This document shows positions 52,249 to 64,000 of a stretch of 64,000 nt of DNA, piece by piece. Source of the DNA: Neurospora intermedia (lineage: Eukaryota; Ascomycota; Sordariomycetes; Sordariales; Sordariaceae); assembly GCA_037102815.1 (NCBI GenBank), contig BTPP01000005.1, forward strand, positions 1,798,001-1,862,000, given 5' to 3'. The position numbers and the translations under genes were made by a program. The notes beneath the pieces are model-generated. The model made no database searches. It worked only from the letters and a program-made list of their open reading frames with translations, and was not told the origin of the DNA. The number at the start of each line of letters is the position of its first letter. Position 1 is the first letter of the stretch.

Positions 52249-55056
52249 TCAACGGGGGTTCGATTTGAGAGAAAGGCCTTGGAACGCTGTTGCCCAGTCT
52301 GCCTGTGCCCCTTGTGCAGAGCCTATCTGTTCGTGCTGCCCAGAGCTTGCCTGGGGTGTTGGGAATCGGGATCGTGCAGAGTAGTCTACCGCCGGTGGGA
52401 AACCACCGGCTGTGTAGGTATCGGAATTCGGCATCATACCGGGCACAGCGTATGACAGTCCTCCGAGTCCGGGTCCGGGTCCGGGTCTCGAAGTGGCCCC
52501 GAACGGAACGTAAGAATTCCAGGGATAAGTTTGTAAAGAGTAGCCAGATCCTGGTCCCATTGCCCGGTCAGGGGTGAAGGCGCCTGGGAACCCCCCTTGG
52601 ATGTTCCGCCCCGTCTGACCAGCAGCAGTGTAAACGCTTTGTTGGTCATGTTGCTGCGTGTTTTGACGGCGTTCTGTTGCTGCAGAGGCGCGGCTGACAC
52701 CGACAGCCCCGGGGCCAATTCCGCTAGGCGCCTGTAAGCCAAGGGTAGGGCTCGCAAAGGAGGCGGGGTTGATAGCTGACATCCAGATCCGAGTTTTGTA
52801 AATCTTGAAGAGATCGGTAACCAGAGAATTGAAGTTGATGTAGGAGTCGGCGAAGTAGTAGAAGGTCAGTTTCTTCCAGTCCCTAGCGTAGAGTTAGTGA
52901 ATGATGGAAAAGCACGCATTTCCACGTATGACTTACATCTGGAACTCGGCATCCAAAATCTCCATGTTCAATCCATGTTCCTTGACCTTTTGCATGCACA
53001 CTCGCTTGGCCTTGGCCTCATTTCCCTCCTTCTCTCTCAGAGCGTGAATCTCGTGAGCCTGCGCCAGCCTCTTGATTAATTTCGGTTTCAGTTCTCCTGA
53101 AGTAGGCTCCTGGATGTGGTGTTGACCGGCGGGCCCCATGCCGCCAACGGCACTTCCTTGCAGGTTTGAGGCCGCCATAAGGCCAGCACCAACACCATCT
53201 TGGGCCATTCCTGCGTTCTGAGAGTACATCATGAGCCATCGATATTGCTCCTCGGCATAGTGCTCCTTGAGTTCCTTTGCAGTCTTCCAATCAACGTTAT
53301 CCTTGGCGACAGTGCCGAGATCCGTGCCACGATCAGCTTCCACTATGACCAAGTCGCCAGGTTTCACGGTAAGCCCTGTGCCTTCCTGGATATAGAAGAC
53401 ATCGGCCCTGGCACACTTGAAAAGGACAATGTAGAGGGGCTGGTCATGTCGCGGCTGTGCTGCACCGTACATGTTACGATGCGGTGAGTTGGGCCTGTTG
53501 GCGTACGCATTGGGAAGCATAGAGTATGGCGACGGAAACTGATTTCCATAGGCTGACTGGGCAAGAGCATGCGATGAACCTCCCGTAAAGTAGTTTTGTA
53601 CTTTGGAAGATGTTAGTGTTTGAGAAGGAGACTGATGAGAGATGGACTGTTTTATCGTACCTTGAGCAGCATTGGCCAGTGCCATAACATCAGAATAACC
53701 AGGAGAAGCGTAGTCAGGCGCAGAATCATGAGGGCCGAGTTCGTGTGGTGCGATCCCTTCCCCGATAGAAGCAATGGAGTTCTGCCGGACTGGCACATCA
53801 GCAAACGAGTGCCGTCTGCTCTGCGGAATATCTCCCAGTCCCCCGAACCCAAGAGATGTTTGCCAGAGGGCCCTCTTTAGGTTGCTGTTATCAACTTTCC
53901 TATGATCGGCCATATAAGGGGTGCGATACGGGCCTACACCAAACTCGCTCATCCGTCTGGCCAGATTCCTCCTGCCGATGTCAGACCCATCGTTCGCCTC
54001 ATCAAGCTCATCAACAGCAAAATCTGATTCTTCGGGAACAGCCTCCTGGAGGTATGCGTTTCCTAACCCAAACACACTCGAGGTAGATGCCCGAGGTCTC
54101 AAACGCGAACTTTGATACTGATTCTGCTGGCGCAGGATGGCATTCTCGCGCATCAACGACTCAATAGCTTTCGCTTCAGCGGACTGCTGCTGACTGGCCC
54201 CCTGGAGAGAGCCGGTACTATCATCGTCATCGTCTTCATTTACTTTTCCAAGCATGGAGCCATCATTTGCCATCTCACTCAACATACTAGGCCGAGAAGG
54301 ACGATGCTGCAAGCCGGGATGGCCTAACGGACGCGAACGACCGCCCAGAACCGCGGATGTAGCAACAGAAGGAAGAGATGTTTCTGGGTCAAGCTGCCCA
54401 ACGGAGTACGACTGTGATCGATAGGTTTTGGGCGTAGGATGGAGAGGAATCGGGAACGGAATCTGAGGGTTTGGGACTGTATCCCTGGAGCCAACCGATT
54501 GTTGAGCTAGCGCGTTATCAAAAAACGAGCCGCCCGAGCTGCCAGGCGGTATGCCAGATGTCGGCGAAGGCAAGACCTCTGCTAAACGAGAGGGAGGGTT
54601 ATTCCTCTCGTTTGTCCAGATTCCTGCACCCCATGTAGTACTGAATGGACTGGGTCCAGCATGGGATCGGCCATGGACTGCAGAAGCAGCCGGATGGGTG
54701 CCCCAGGCACCGACCCCAGAATCTACAGCTGGCGTGCTGGGGTGGGAAGTTGTAGGAGACATGGAGGTGCTCGCAAACGATTCTTTCCGCTGGCGGGGCG
54801 GCGGTGGTGGTTGAGACGTATCATTCAGCCATGATGCCCGGCGGACAGGTTGCTTGGGAGCTTGTGTTGAGGTAGGCGGAGGTTCTTGACGAAGTGGGTC
54901 AACTTCGTCGTCTGAGCTCGCCAAGGCTTCGGAGTCAGGAGTCGAGCCACGGTTCAGCTTGTCCAGCAGTATCGCCTGCGTATTGGGCATGCCCGCGGCA
55001 AAGTTGCCCTGCCCTGTCTTTGCCTGTAGAGCAGGCTTGCCTGTGCCAGAACTCAT
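52249..55056 (-). CDS. psp1: PSP1 C-terminal domain protein
   Basis: Exons on the minus strand: 55056-52937 and 52882-52249 with a 54-nt intron; 917 residues as modelled. The first 530 residues are polar, Ser/Pro/Gln-rich, with an acidic run (EDDDDDS) and a short coiled coil (SAEAKAIESLMRENAILRQQ). The PSP1 domain follows at about 540-760: QPLYIVLFKCARADVFYIQE, TVKPGDLVIVEADRG, KLIKRLAQAHEIHALREKEG and, across the intron, DAEFQM-DWKKLTFYYFADSY to IYKTRIWM. A Pro/Gly/Gln-rich tail ends the protein. Yeast Psp1 is a cytoplasmic, P-body-linked suppressor of polymerase mutants; its biochemical role is unclear. A second possible intron (53601-53660, 60 nt, no stop) would shorten the protein to 897 residues. 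Confidence 0.85.
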
Positions 55057-58000
55057 GGTGGAGGGTCAGCCTAGGAGGCTGGGTCGTTAAGCTTGACTCT
55101 CTTGTGATGAAACAGATATGCCTCTTCGGGAAGCCAACGCTTCTTGACCAGATATGGTTATACACCCCACACGCTATCTGGCAAGCCACAGACACGTGGG
55201 AGTTGTTGTGATGGCCTTAATGTACTCGAGAGGGATAGTATAGGGAATCGAGCGTCAACTGGTCGATGGAAGATGGTGCGGAGCACTACAGTACAGTTCT
55301 GCGAGCATACTGTTAGCTTATTCAGCACGACGTACTGCCGCGGCCCCGACACAAGGAGAACAAAGGACACTTTCAACGCCTTGGTAGTCAGGGTCGAACC
55401 AAATTATTCGAGAGTTGGGAAAAAAAAAAGAAATTCAGGGAAGTGCGGGAATGAGTATGACGAGTCTGGGAGACATACGTTGCTGGTTGAAGCCCGCACG
55501 GTGATAATGAAACAGGATGTAGGATCCTAGAACTATTCTGAGCTCTTTCGAGAAACCTGTCATAAGAGACGGGATGCCTGGCTCCCTAAACAACCCTAAC
55601 GTCTGACGGATGATGTGGCGGGCGTCCACACTAGAATCATGGAGCGGCCAATACGTGCTGTAGCGGGCACCGATTTGCGCCTCACGCGGGTTGAACAGAC
55701 CGCAGAGGACCCAATGAAGGAGCCAGTAGGTTCTTGTGTGCGACGATCGGACCGAGAGCAGCTTGGAAAGTCACAACCGACCGCAGTCACGACGTGTAAC
55801 TAGATGATTAGGTTGGAACTGGCGACAGGATGATGAGGAGGTGGAAGCTCGAGAAATACCACGAATCGACAGATGTGGAAGATGCAGGACGGTTGGCGTT
55901 GGTGACAAAGAGGACAGACTGAAGTTTCTAGTTGTTCAAGTGGTGAGCCCGCATTTAAGCTCGGCAGGCAGGAGGGGTTAGACGCCGACGGAAGTGCGAC
56001 GGAGGTGCGGCGGAAGGCGACGAAAGTGAAGCGGCGCAACTTGAAGTACGAGCCGGCTCTCGGGACCAAAATGACGGGGCGGGCGGAGGATCAGCTGATG
56101 CGCGCAGTCTACGGCGGGTAGCGGTTTCAACAAGCCGAGCCTGCGAGAGAGAGGGCGAGTGATGGATGGATATGTTGCGCGCGCGTGTCGGCCGCGGACG
56201 ATCAGTACGGGGTGGGAAAGGGTTGACGACGCGAAGAGCAGATGGAAGGGAAGGAAGGGCGAACTGGAGGGATGGAGGGTGAGGACGGAAGATGGAAGAT
56301 GAAGGGAGCTAGCTGCAGGCCGGAGCTGGAGCTGGCCCTGGCGGGACTAAAAAGAGACAAACTGTCGAAGCGCGAATCGATCCAAGTGGTCACTGGACTC
56401 CCAGGCAGCCTAGAACTAGAATGCTGGAATGGTACTATGTATGTAATAGCATGTAACGGTATAAAATGGTACGGAGGCTCGGAGGATGGACCACCAGGTG
56501 TGGGTTCGAGCCTTCGAAGGGTGAGCGGGGAAGGCTGGAAACATGCTGCTTGTTAGTGGCTGGATCCTGGACCAGGCTAGCCGAACCCAGCTTGGTGCCG
56601 TCAATATATGGGCCTCCGTGGCAAAGACAAAGCAGCGCTTCCGCTCCCCGTGTCCAAAGACCAATCACGGCGCCATCTGCCGGATCCTGGGGGACCAGGA
56701 ATAGTGTACACTAAATGGAGGTCCCGCACCGTCCCCTTTTTGTTCCCCGGGCCCTGGCATGCATGAAATCAGATGTGGAGTCAACATTGTCCGCGTCCCG
56801 TCGTCAACGGATTCTGGGGGAGGTCGAAACAATGACCGCAATGGGTCAGAAACAGAGAGGCGGGCGTGATGAGCTCAAGTCCAGTCCGACCTAAGTCCAA
56901 TACATGAAGACCCAGGACAAGCGGAAAGATTGACAAACATGAGCGGACGGACAACAACGGACGGGCAAAACCTTGGCTCAAGAAGGGAATGGAGTGACCA
57001 TCGGGGCAAACGAGAAGAAGATGGTGTCCTGGTGATGAGTGTCCACGAGGGAGAGTGTAGCGTGTGTGTCGCCGGTCAACTGGGGTTCACGAACATCCCG
57101 TCCTATTCGGGAGAGCTTTGGAAGTGGAAGGTCGCAACCCCGCGAGCCTGGCCACACACTCTCAACTCGAGGCTTGGACCCGACGGCAACGCCCAGTGAA
57201 CTTGAACAAAGAGGCCGATTGGAGTCTGAATGTATACCACTAGCGTGTCGTCTCGCATCAAAGACAACGAGGTGGAGAGGGGTTCGGCTTGCTGAGTGCA
57301 AAATTGGGTTGTTGTTGTTGTTGCACAGCACCTACTTACTACTTTATCGAGTACCGGCATGGTTTGTCTGTTTTCAATTGTCACGACTACATAGTCCGGG
57401 GCATCTGCACAGATGCCGGATTGGGGGATCGTCAGGTCGATATCCTGGACTATCACGGCAGCATGGGTACAAGTCATTCACGCTGAGGCCCGGGCCTAGG
57501 AGGTAGGTGTGTATGGTCCGGGTTCCATCTTGATTATCTCCCTCTTCCCCATGTTCCTCAATCGGTTCCTTTGCGGGGCCGCATCTGAGAACCCGACCAG
57601 CCCTGTGGGTTGTGGAGACACAAGTCCCGGCCGGGCACCGTTGGTGAAAAAAAACAAAAAAAAAAAAAAAAAAAAACAGCCGGGGCCGTCTGGGGAGGGG
57701 GTCGATCTTGGTTCTCTCCATGATCCACCATCACCGATATGTATCAGCATTGCGGAGGCAGGATAGAGAGCCTCGGAATATTGACAGTCTTGAGGTGATA
57801 TGGAAAATGTATCCAAGGGATTCTTCCTAGGTAACTGTAACAAGCCCAAATGGAGAAATTACCTGGTATCGAGCAGTCAAATCCGATAATCATCATGGAG
57901 TCCACCAAGCAGCGTTCCCTTGCTTCCTTCCCCGGATCCTGCACCGATAGACAGGAGACAGAAGGCGCACCCAGCTACCTACTTCCAGGTCTCCTCTTGT

Positions 58001-61000
58001 TCGTTTCCACCCATCCCGCCTCCGCAGATCACCCAACCGAATCAACGCAAAGCCCAGTAACGGGGAAAAGATGGAAGTTTTCTGCGCAATCGATGTGATG
58101 TAACCTCATGGCGCTGCATCTGCATCTTCTTCAAGCAGTGCTCTCCATGACGCATATCTCTACAGCCCTCTGAATGGCGGAGCTGGCGATGGCTTTGGCT
58201 TCCTTCGCTGACATCCACTCCCGCTCGTCTCCCCATCATCATCTTCTGACAACTTTCACTTTCCTAGTTGTTTTCCAGATGAGAGACCGCTTCCTTGGAT
58301 GTCCACCTTCCATCCCCCAGTTCCCCATTGTGCAGGGTGAGACACACGGTACCCTTGCGGGGGCAGAGACGGGAGCTGTGGCCAGCGGGCAGCTTACCAA
58401 GTGGCCTCTGTACCTTGATGTATCGCAACTTCTTCCCCTCTCGTTGCACTTTTCGTCACTTTTGGGTCATCTCTCGAATCAAGTCGGGACAAAGAATAAC
58501 ATCAATCAAGACACTGAACGAGGCGGCCTGTCACCTTCGCCCAGTCAGCCACCTCACGTGCAATGGGGAAACTGAAATCATCAACATCCAGAGATACCGA
58601 AGCCAGAGAAATCGAGCTATACATGAATCATGGCTTCTTAGTCTAACGGTTGATGTAAGCGACAAGCACTAGCCATAGTTGAAGCTATTCCGAGGAACTA
58701 CAGGTATTCAGCCAGTGTCGCCGATTCGTTTATGCATCAAATGAACAGGTACCTACTTACTTGCACAGCGAGCGTTCTCAAGCCCGAGACTTTAGGTGTC
58801 ATGAACATAAAGCAAGCGACATCCGCCCACGATGGGCCATCATATATCACACATGGCACAACCGCGATGCTTGAAACCCGGCCCTCAACGAGTCAACACA
58901 GGGTGACAGAGGGACCTCTAGTGTACACTTTCCGCTTCCCAAGCATCTCACATCGCAGGTCGATGCGTGTGGCAATCGGGCCCAATGTAGCACCGGCCCC
59001 GCCCCACCCCGTCGACGTGATGGGCACTTCCCCGAGCATCATCTCCCGCTGAACCCGTCGCTGAATATTACGTACCCCGCGCCTAGCCCCGCAAAAAGAA
59101 CGGACAGTTGGGTGTTTTGTGTCCCCCTGAAGGTTGGGGAAAAGGCCATAGCGCACAATGGGTACGACAAGGGGCGGTCCGGCATCCTCAACCCTAGATG
59201 GTCAGGGGAGTTGGAGAGTGAGGGGGCGCTCTCCAAGGCCCCTGTGTCTTCATCACCCCATCTTCATTCACATAGGGCGTTCTCACATCTGCCATCAAAC
59301 TGTCACTTCGTCTCGAGCCAGTCTGCTATACATCCCTCGCCCGCAGCCTCATTCATTGGTACCTGGGCCAGTTTCACGGCTCTTTTGGGAAAGCTTTGGG
59401 TAGTTTGAATTGTCCCATTTGCGAGTCTGCATAGTAAGTCCAGTACTATGCAGTAATACGTACTCGATCAGTAACAAGGCAACTAGGAAAGGCAAAAGAG
59501 GTCATTCGCGTTTCCGATTGTCACCCTAAAACCTTGGCAACTTCAAGTCTAACAAGCGGACGCACGGAGGCAAGCTTGTCGAAGAATGGCTTCGGATGTT
59601 GTCTGAGTGTCTCTTTGCCTACCTTGTCACGCCACAAGTTCAACATATTCTGGTCACTTGCCGCACCATAATTCTTGATTGCTGAAGTGGAGGTTGGCAG
59701 ACTGGCGTGCCTCCTCCCTTTTGTAAGGTAGATCGACGATCTCCAATCCGCCACGAACGGACACTACCAGATGGAAACACAACACAACATACGACTATCA
59801 TTTCATGAGAACGTCATGGAGGGAGGTTGAGGTCATACTCAACTCCTGTGTAAGATTTCTTCACGAGAGTCCGGGTTACCCTGAAACACTTTTCGGAAAG
59901 TTTCCATCAGAAACAACGGGATGATCTTCGTGGTGAAAGACGAAAGCACACAAACAACGTAGGCATGTACACCAGTATAGACTCATCAACCCTCTACTAT
60001 CTGACCAGCAAGGCAACAAGCCGTCTGTAGCAACCCGGTGTGCATGGCAACTAGTATTTTAGACAGAACCCGCTGCAGACCGAGAGGCGTTCTGGCGCCT
60101 AGCCTTGGCAAGGGAGACATCATTAGACACACACAACGTGAGCAACTAGCGCAAGGAGGTTCCACCAGAAAGAGGTACAGTATCTCGAGAGTACGTACTC
60201 CATGCTACGAATAAGTGTTTGGAGCATGTCATGGATACCATCAGCAAAGCCGACTCGATATTGATCAACTTGATATGTACGAGGAAGTAGGTAGATGATC
60301 CATGGATGGCTCATGCCACACTTCCCCAGACTCTAAAACCGCCGTGCCGTCCGAGGTAGGATTTAACTATGTAAATTTAGAGTCGAGACAACAAAACACC
60401 GCTGGAACCTGAGGACTTGCAAGTTATTAGGTCTAGAAGCGTCTGCTTTTTAAGACATTACTTGCGAGGCTCCCAAGCCTTGTCAAGTCATGAGAAGCGA
60501 GTACCAGCTGTTTCACTATATCTGGCGCTGCTGTATGCATTTGTTCTTTTGCTCAAACTGCGCAGTCAATAATCATTGTCAAGGTATGTGACCAGTGTCC
60601 TTCACATATATACTTCACTACGCACATCCACAAACCCATACGCAACCATCATCAACGCCATAACCCCAACTCATATGACACAAGGTATCGGTGGCATTTT
60701 GCAGCCGTGTCGGCAATCATCGGCACCTGACCACCCTCTACCCTTCGTTCATCCTTGATATGGCATGACACCCTGCATGCAGCGAGATACCTCCAGAACC
60801 CTGACCGGTCAACAGGCTTATCCTATCGATCATCGATTGCACCTTTACGCTTAGATCCAGATGGTTGAGATTAGGGCGGGGAAGCTTCCAATTCTCGCCT
60901 ATATCCCATGCTCCACATACCACCCCGAGATTGGCTTGTACGACCTTGCGGGTTCCCTACCCGCATAATTTTTTATGGACTTTATATTTCACGGAAGGCT

Positions 61001-61270
61001 ATCTGTAATCGGAACAAGCCAAGGGAACAAACAAGGGTACCAAATTCAATCCGCTCAAGTGGACATGGGGAGGTATTATGGTATACTCCTCCTTCCAGGT
61101 TGAGTCAAGTATGGTTTATCCAACGGTGGGTATATCTGAGGGCGAGAGCCATTTTGAGAGTAGAGGATACGGTACGGTAGGGACATGGTATAAATAGGCT
61201 TATGGTTGAATTCTAGGACGGTTCTTCAATCTAAAAAAGATAGTGAGTGAGGCCCCCCAAGAGAAACGGA
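55057..61270. other. 6.2-kb gene-poor region
   Basis: The longest stretch without a supported gene. The first 1.7 kb, upstream of the PSP1 start, is purine-rich on the plus strand and probably promoter and leader. A poly-A tract lies at 57647-57676, and TAGGTA/ACCTACCTAC-type motifs occur near 57501, 57971, 58750 and 60290. Open frames are at most 133 codons, without recognisable products or splice partners. A box-A-like TAGTCTAACGG at 58631 has no box B. I see no transposon remnant. Confidence 0.5.
57647..57676. repeat. poly-A tract in the gene-poor region
   Basis: Eight A, one C, then 21 A. No flanking target-site duplication or coding remnant is evident, so it does not look like a retroposed copy. 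Confidence 0.9.
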
Positions 61271-62337
61271 TTAGCCAGGGACAGAATCCAAGGAGTCCTT
61301 CCCTACGGTGGTGGGAGGGACTTCGCCCTTTTGCTTCCTCAACTTCTCCTCGAATTTCTGGAACTCCTGCAACGCTATGTCTTCTTCGGGGTCAAGTACC
61401 TGTTCGACGCCTTGGACTTCCTCAATCTGTGGGTGTTGTTCAGCATGTCAGCAACGTGTTTGTTGAAGCCATAACCAGGCCGGAGAAAAAAGACAGCGGC
61501 CAGAGGAAAAAGAAAAAGACTTACGTAGTGCATCAACATGCCCTCAATTCCGTTCTTCAGCGTCACCGTGCTCGAGTCGCACGTCCGGCATGCTCCGCGC
61601 AGCTTGAGCTTGACGATTCCATCCTCAAACCCGCGGAACTCGATATCGCCACCGTCTTCCTGGATCGCGGGGCGGATCCTTGTCTCCAGCAGCTCCTTGA
61701 TCATGCCCACCACCTCGCTGTCGTTCTCGTCGTACGCCAAGCTATCCTTCTCGTCCGACTCTTGCGTCGATTCCTCCCCTTCATTGCGTTCCACCACGTT
61801 GACGATGGTCTGGCCCGACGTGATGGTCTCGGTGATGAGTGCAAACACCTCCGGGCGGATGTGGGCCCAGTTGGCGTCGGCCGACTTGGTCACCGTGATG
61901 AAGTCGGTGCCGTAAAAGACCGAGGTGACTCCCTCAATGTTCATGAGCTGCGCGGCCAGCGGCGAAGGGTACGGTGGCGCAATGGTGCTACGCGCGTTCA
62001 TGTACTCGATGAAGGGCGTCTTGATCGAGTCCGGGATGACCTTTTGGTTGGGCAGGAACTTGAGTGAGTCCGGGTTAGGCGTGTTTTCGGTCTGGATGAA
62101 GATGGTACGGCGCTGCTGCTGGGGCGCGAGGGTGGTGTTGAGAGCCCCCCATGACCGTTGCTGAAGACGGGGACGAGCGGCCGAACGGGCGCCGGTATGC
62201 GCTTGTCTGGTGCTGGTGCTGGCGGAAGCGGAAGCACCTTGGCGCAGACACGGGATGGTTGTCGCGGCAGGTCGCACGGTCGACTTGGAGACGAGAGGCA
62301 CTAGGCCTTTTCGTAATAATAGTCTATTTAGTGGCAT
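61271..62337 (-). CDS. nfu1: mitochondrial iron-sulfur cluster scaffold/carrier NFU1
   Basis: Late-acting Fe-S assembly factor that delivers 4Fe-4S clusters to mitochondrial targets such as lipoate synthase and respiratory complexes. Exons on the minus strand: 62337-61525 and 61426-61271; 322 residues. The N-terminus is Arg/Ser/Thr-rich without acidic residues (MPLNRLLLRKGLVPLVSKST), a mitochondrial presequence. The Nfu N-domain follows (TIFIQTENTPNPDSLKFLPN, PLAAQLMNIEGVTSVFYG, DFITVTKSADANW), then an acidic linker, then the NifU C-domain (LLETRIRPAIQEDGGDIEFR) with the cluster-binding CRTC in LKLRGACRTCDSSTVTL. Exon 2 supplies IEEVQGVEQVLDPEEDIAL and a Lys/Glu helix. The 98-nt intron has a GTAAGT donor and ACAG acceptor. 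It may serve complex I, whose NUO78 subunit is also in the window. Confidence 0.94.
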
Positions 62338-63252
62338 CGTCGGTGGTGGTGGTGTTGGTGTTTGTCGGGATGCCGTCGAGGGAAAGAAACACACGGCGAC
62401 TTCGGACGAGAAAGGAAGATGGGAAAAAGGAATGACGCCGAAACAGATTCCATCTACTAGAACTACTAGGTACCCGCTATTCCGAAATGTTGCCGCCGTG
62501 CCGGGCATGGAATTGTCAGCGAACGGCCGCTAACGCTAACGCGATTAGCGCCGATATGCGTCCACTGCCATGCCAGTTCCAGGGGTCCAGTGTCATGCAC
62601 CTTGAGCTCTAACTGATCCGTCTTTTTGCGTCATAGCTTCCCCTTCGGGGCAATTGACTGCAATTTTGACGGAGTGGTTTGTCAGCCTCTACGCTGATTG
62701 GATTGGGGACTGTGGCGGGACTTTGGTTTGGAACTGAATGAAGGACCCGTTGTGCAGTTTATTCAGTTTCATCCATAGGTACCTATCAGATGTTTTGCCC
62801 AAGTCCACGATCTTTTTTTGCAGCACACGGACAACGCATTTCTTTGCTTAGACAGAGGGAGCTGAGTGCCAATCATATTCGACGACTTACATCCTGCGCT
62901 TCACGTCCTTGCCGCCCTATCGGCATTTCCCTGGTCGCTTGGCAAAAACTGCGGATCGCGACTTTTGGCGACATTGATACGATTTCCATTTCGAAAATTT
63001 CGATTCAACCTCACATGCCGAAACCCTTCACTCAGAGATATCCCAGCCACGAAACTGAAACTGGCCTTCACTTACCGAGTACGACTTTACTTTTACGGTG
63101 CCATCATATAAACATACAGCTTTTCAGCATCCGCTCACTGTCACCTCTGACCTTTTGCGCGCCCCGCCCCTCACTATCGACATTGACATATTGCCAGGTC
63201 TCGGCCATTGGATTGAGAAAGCCGCGCGTTTTTGAGAGATCATTTGGATGCA
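62338..63252. promoter_or_regulatory. divergent promoter region (nfu1 / HIT-finger gene)
   Basis: 915 bp between divergent starts. No TATA box or repeat stands out. Open frames upstream of 63253 begin at non-ATG codons. Confidence 0.4.
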
Positions 63253-64000
63253 ATGAGCGCCGAGTCCGTTGAAGGTGGCCCGAAAATGGCCTCGGATGAG
63301 TCCCAGCGACTGTTCGCCGATGAGTTGAAGGCGCTCATCGCCGGCGCCCGCGATGAGGCCTCAGTCACCCAGGATAATGACCAAGATACTACACAAGTCA
63401 ACGGACAGCCAAGCTCAGAAGACCAATCAGACATCATAATACAGCCTCAGATCGACCAAGAACCAAAGAAAGAGCCGACTTACGTAACGAGGAAGTCAAA
63501 CGACCAGCAGCAAGAGGCACAAGCCGCGGAGCCAACAGTGAATCAAGAGCCCGCTTCGCCATCACGAAAACGTCCGAGCCCGGGGGACGAACCAGAATCA
63601 TCACCAAAACCTGTCAAGAAGGCAGCGAAGCAATGTGGTGTCTGTCAAGCGCAGCCAGGGAAGTACAGGTGTCCGCGCTGCCCGCTCATGTAGTAAGTTT
63701 CACAAAACAAACCCTTACCTGCTTAGGCCCAACATGCGTACTCATCATCACAAACAGCTGCTCAGTAGCTTGCAACAAGTCCCACAAAGAAAACCACCCA
63801 CCTCCTTCCGAGGTACAACCCAAACCATCCACCAACACCCAGCAGCAGCAGCTGCAGCAGCAGCAACAACAACAACAACCCCAACCCATCGACACCGACC
63901 CCCTAGCCTTCCTCCTGCCTCACGCTCACCACATCACCCGCCTTCTATCCAAATACCCCCATCTTGAGTCTCGCCTCAACCACATCCTATCCCAAACCCT
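63253..64000 (+). CDS. HIT-type zinc-finger protein, Hit1/ZNHIT3-like (partial, runs off the right edge)
   Basis: Probable box C/D snoRNP assembly factor of the Hit1/ZNHIT3 type. Exon 1 is 63253-63692 and exon 2 begins at 63758 and is open to the end of the window. The first 125 or so residues are polar and acidic (Gln/Glu/Ser/Pro). The zinc finger is split by the 65-nt intron: QCGVCQAQPGKYRCPRCPLM then YCSVACNKSHKENH, giving the C-C/C-C/C-C/H-H spacing of HIT fingers. A poly-Gln run from mixed CAG/CAA codons follows (about 63838-63880), then PLAFLLPHAHHITRLLSKYP, which resembles the helical C-terminal part of Hit1. The ATG at 63253 is the first in frame. MYND or other HIT-finger proteins (for example Bcd1-like) remain possible until the C-terminus is seen. 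Confidence 0.72.

Noticed and set aside
55388-55402. Minus-strand GGTTCGACCC resembling a tRNA B-box
   Set aside because: No A-box at the required distance and the T-stem pairs poorly.
56503-56520. GGGTTCGAGCC resembling a tRNA T-arm
   Set aside because: Flanking sequence gives no acceptor or D-arm pairing.
57647-57676. Poly-A tract as the tail of a retroposed element
   Set aside because: No target-site duplication and no coding or RNA-derived sequence upstream on either strand.
58631-58641. TAGTCTAACGG, a perfect tRNA A-box
   Set aside because: No B-box (GGTTCGANNCC) follows within tRNA distance and no cloverleaf can be drawn.
61243-62067. 274-codon open frame antisense to nfu1
   Set aside because: Explained by codon bias of nfu1 on the opposite strand.

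Overview
The window is nuclear DNA from a filamentous ascomycete, almost certainly Sordariaceae (Neurospora or Sordaria). Three things point there. Genes are split by short introns (about 54-166 nt) with GTAAGT/GTACGT-type donors and CTAAC-like branch sites. Every readable protein is fungal. From memory, the complex I 78-kDa subunit matches Neurospora crassa NUO78 almost residue for residue, including its 744-residue length. I see no transposon, LTR element, CRISPR array, rRNA or tRNA gene. All exon models were derived by eye: each has splice sites, keeps the frame and sums to a whole number of codons, but none is backed by transcript data.

Layout, left to right: aldo-keto reductase (+, 441-1496); eight-repeat Pumilio/PUF RNA-binding protein (-, 2425-5433); mitoribosomal mS33 (-, 7256-7767) divergent from a nuclear RNase III of Rnt1 type (+, 8242-9300); Atg37-like acyl-CoA-binding membrane protein (+, 10509-11583); an unknown coiled-coil protein (+, 12438-13127); NUO78 (+, 13947-16648); a KPWE-motif PEX39-like peroxisomal import protein (-, 18015-19094); Ptc5-like mitochondrial PP2C phosphatase (+, 20184-22132); a cytosolic GH63-type glycosidase (+, 24956-28556); a single-pass Cys-rich surface protein (-, 29391-31001); Rad57 (+, 32580-34103); the second-largest subunit of RNA polymerase III (-, 34995-38462); a Puf4-type PUF protein (+, 41779-45957); ribosomal protein eL15 (-, 48084-49007); an unknown charged nuclear-looking protein (-, 49707-50870); a PSP1-domain protein (-, 52249-55056); mitochondrial Fe-S factor NFU1 (-, 61271-62337); and a HIT-finger (Hit1/ZNHIT3-like) protein cut by the right edge (+, 63253->64000).

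This is mostly housekeeping euchromatin, not an accessory island. Themes recur: translation and RNA control (two PUF proteins, PSP1, eL15, mS33, RNase III, Pol III, snoRNP assembly), mitochondrial function (NUO78, NFU1, mS33, Ptc5) and peroxisomes (Atg37-like, PEX39-like). The genes do not form a cluster with one function.

The most notable signals are at the RNA level. There are very small coding exons (3, 15, 16, 20, 21 and 24 nt), one GC-AG intron, and several introns whose length is a multiple of three and which contain no stop. The two PUF proteins have readable RNA-recognition codes, and a perfect Puf4-consensus site lies just after puf4's own stop codon. Intergenic regions are long (up to 6.2 kb), carry TAGGTAGG-like motifs, and hold homopolymer or microsatellite tracts near some promoters.
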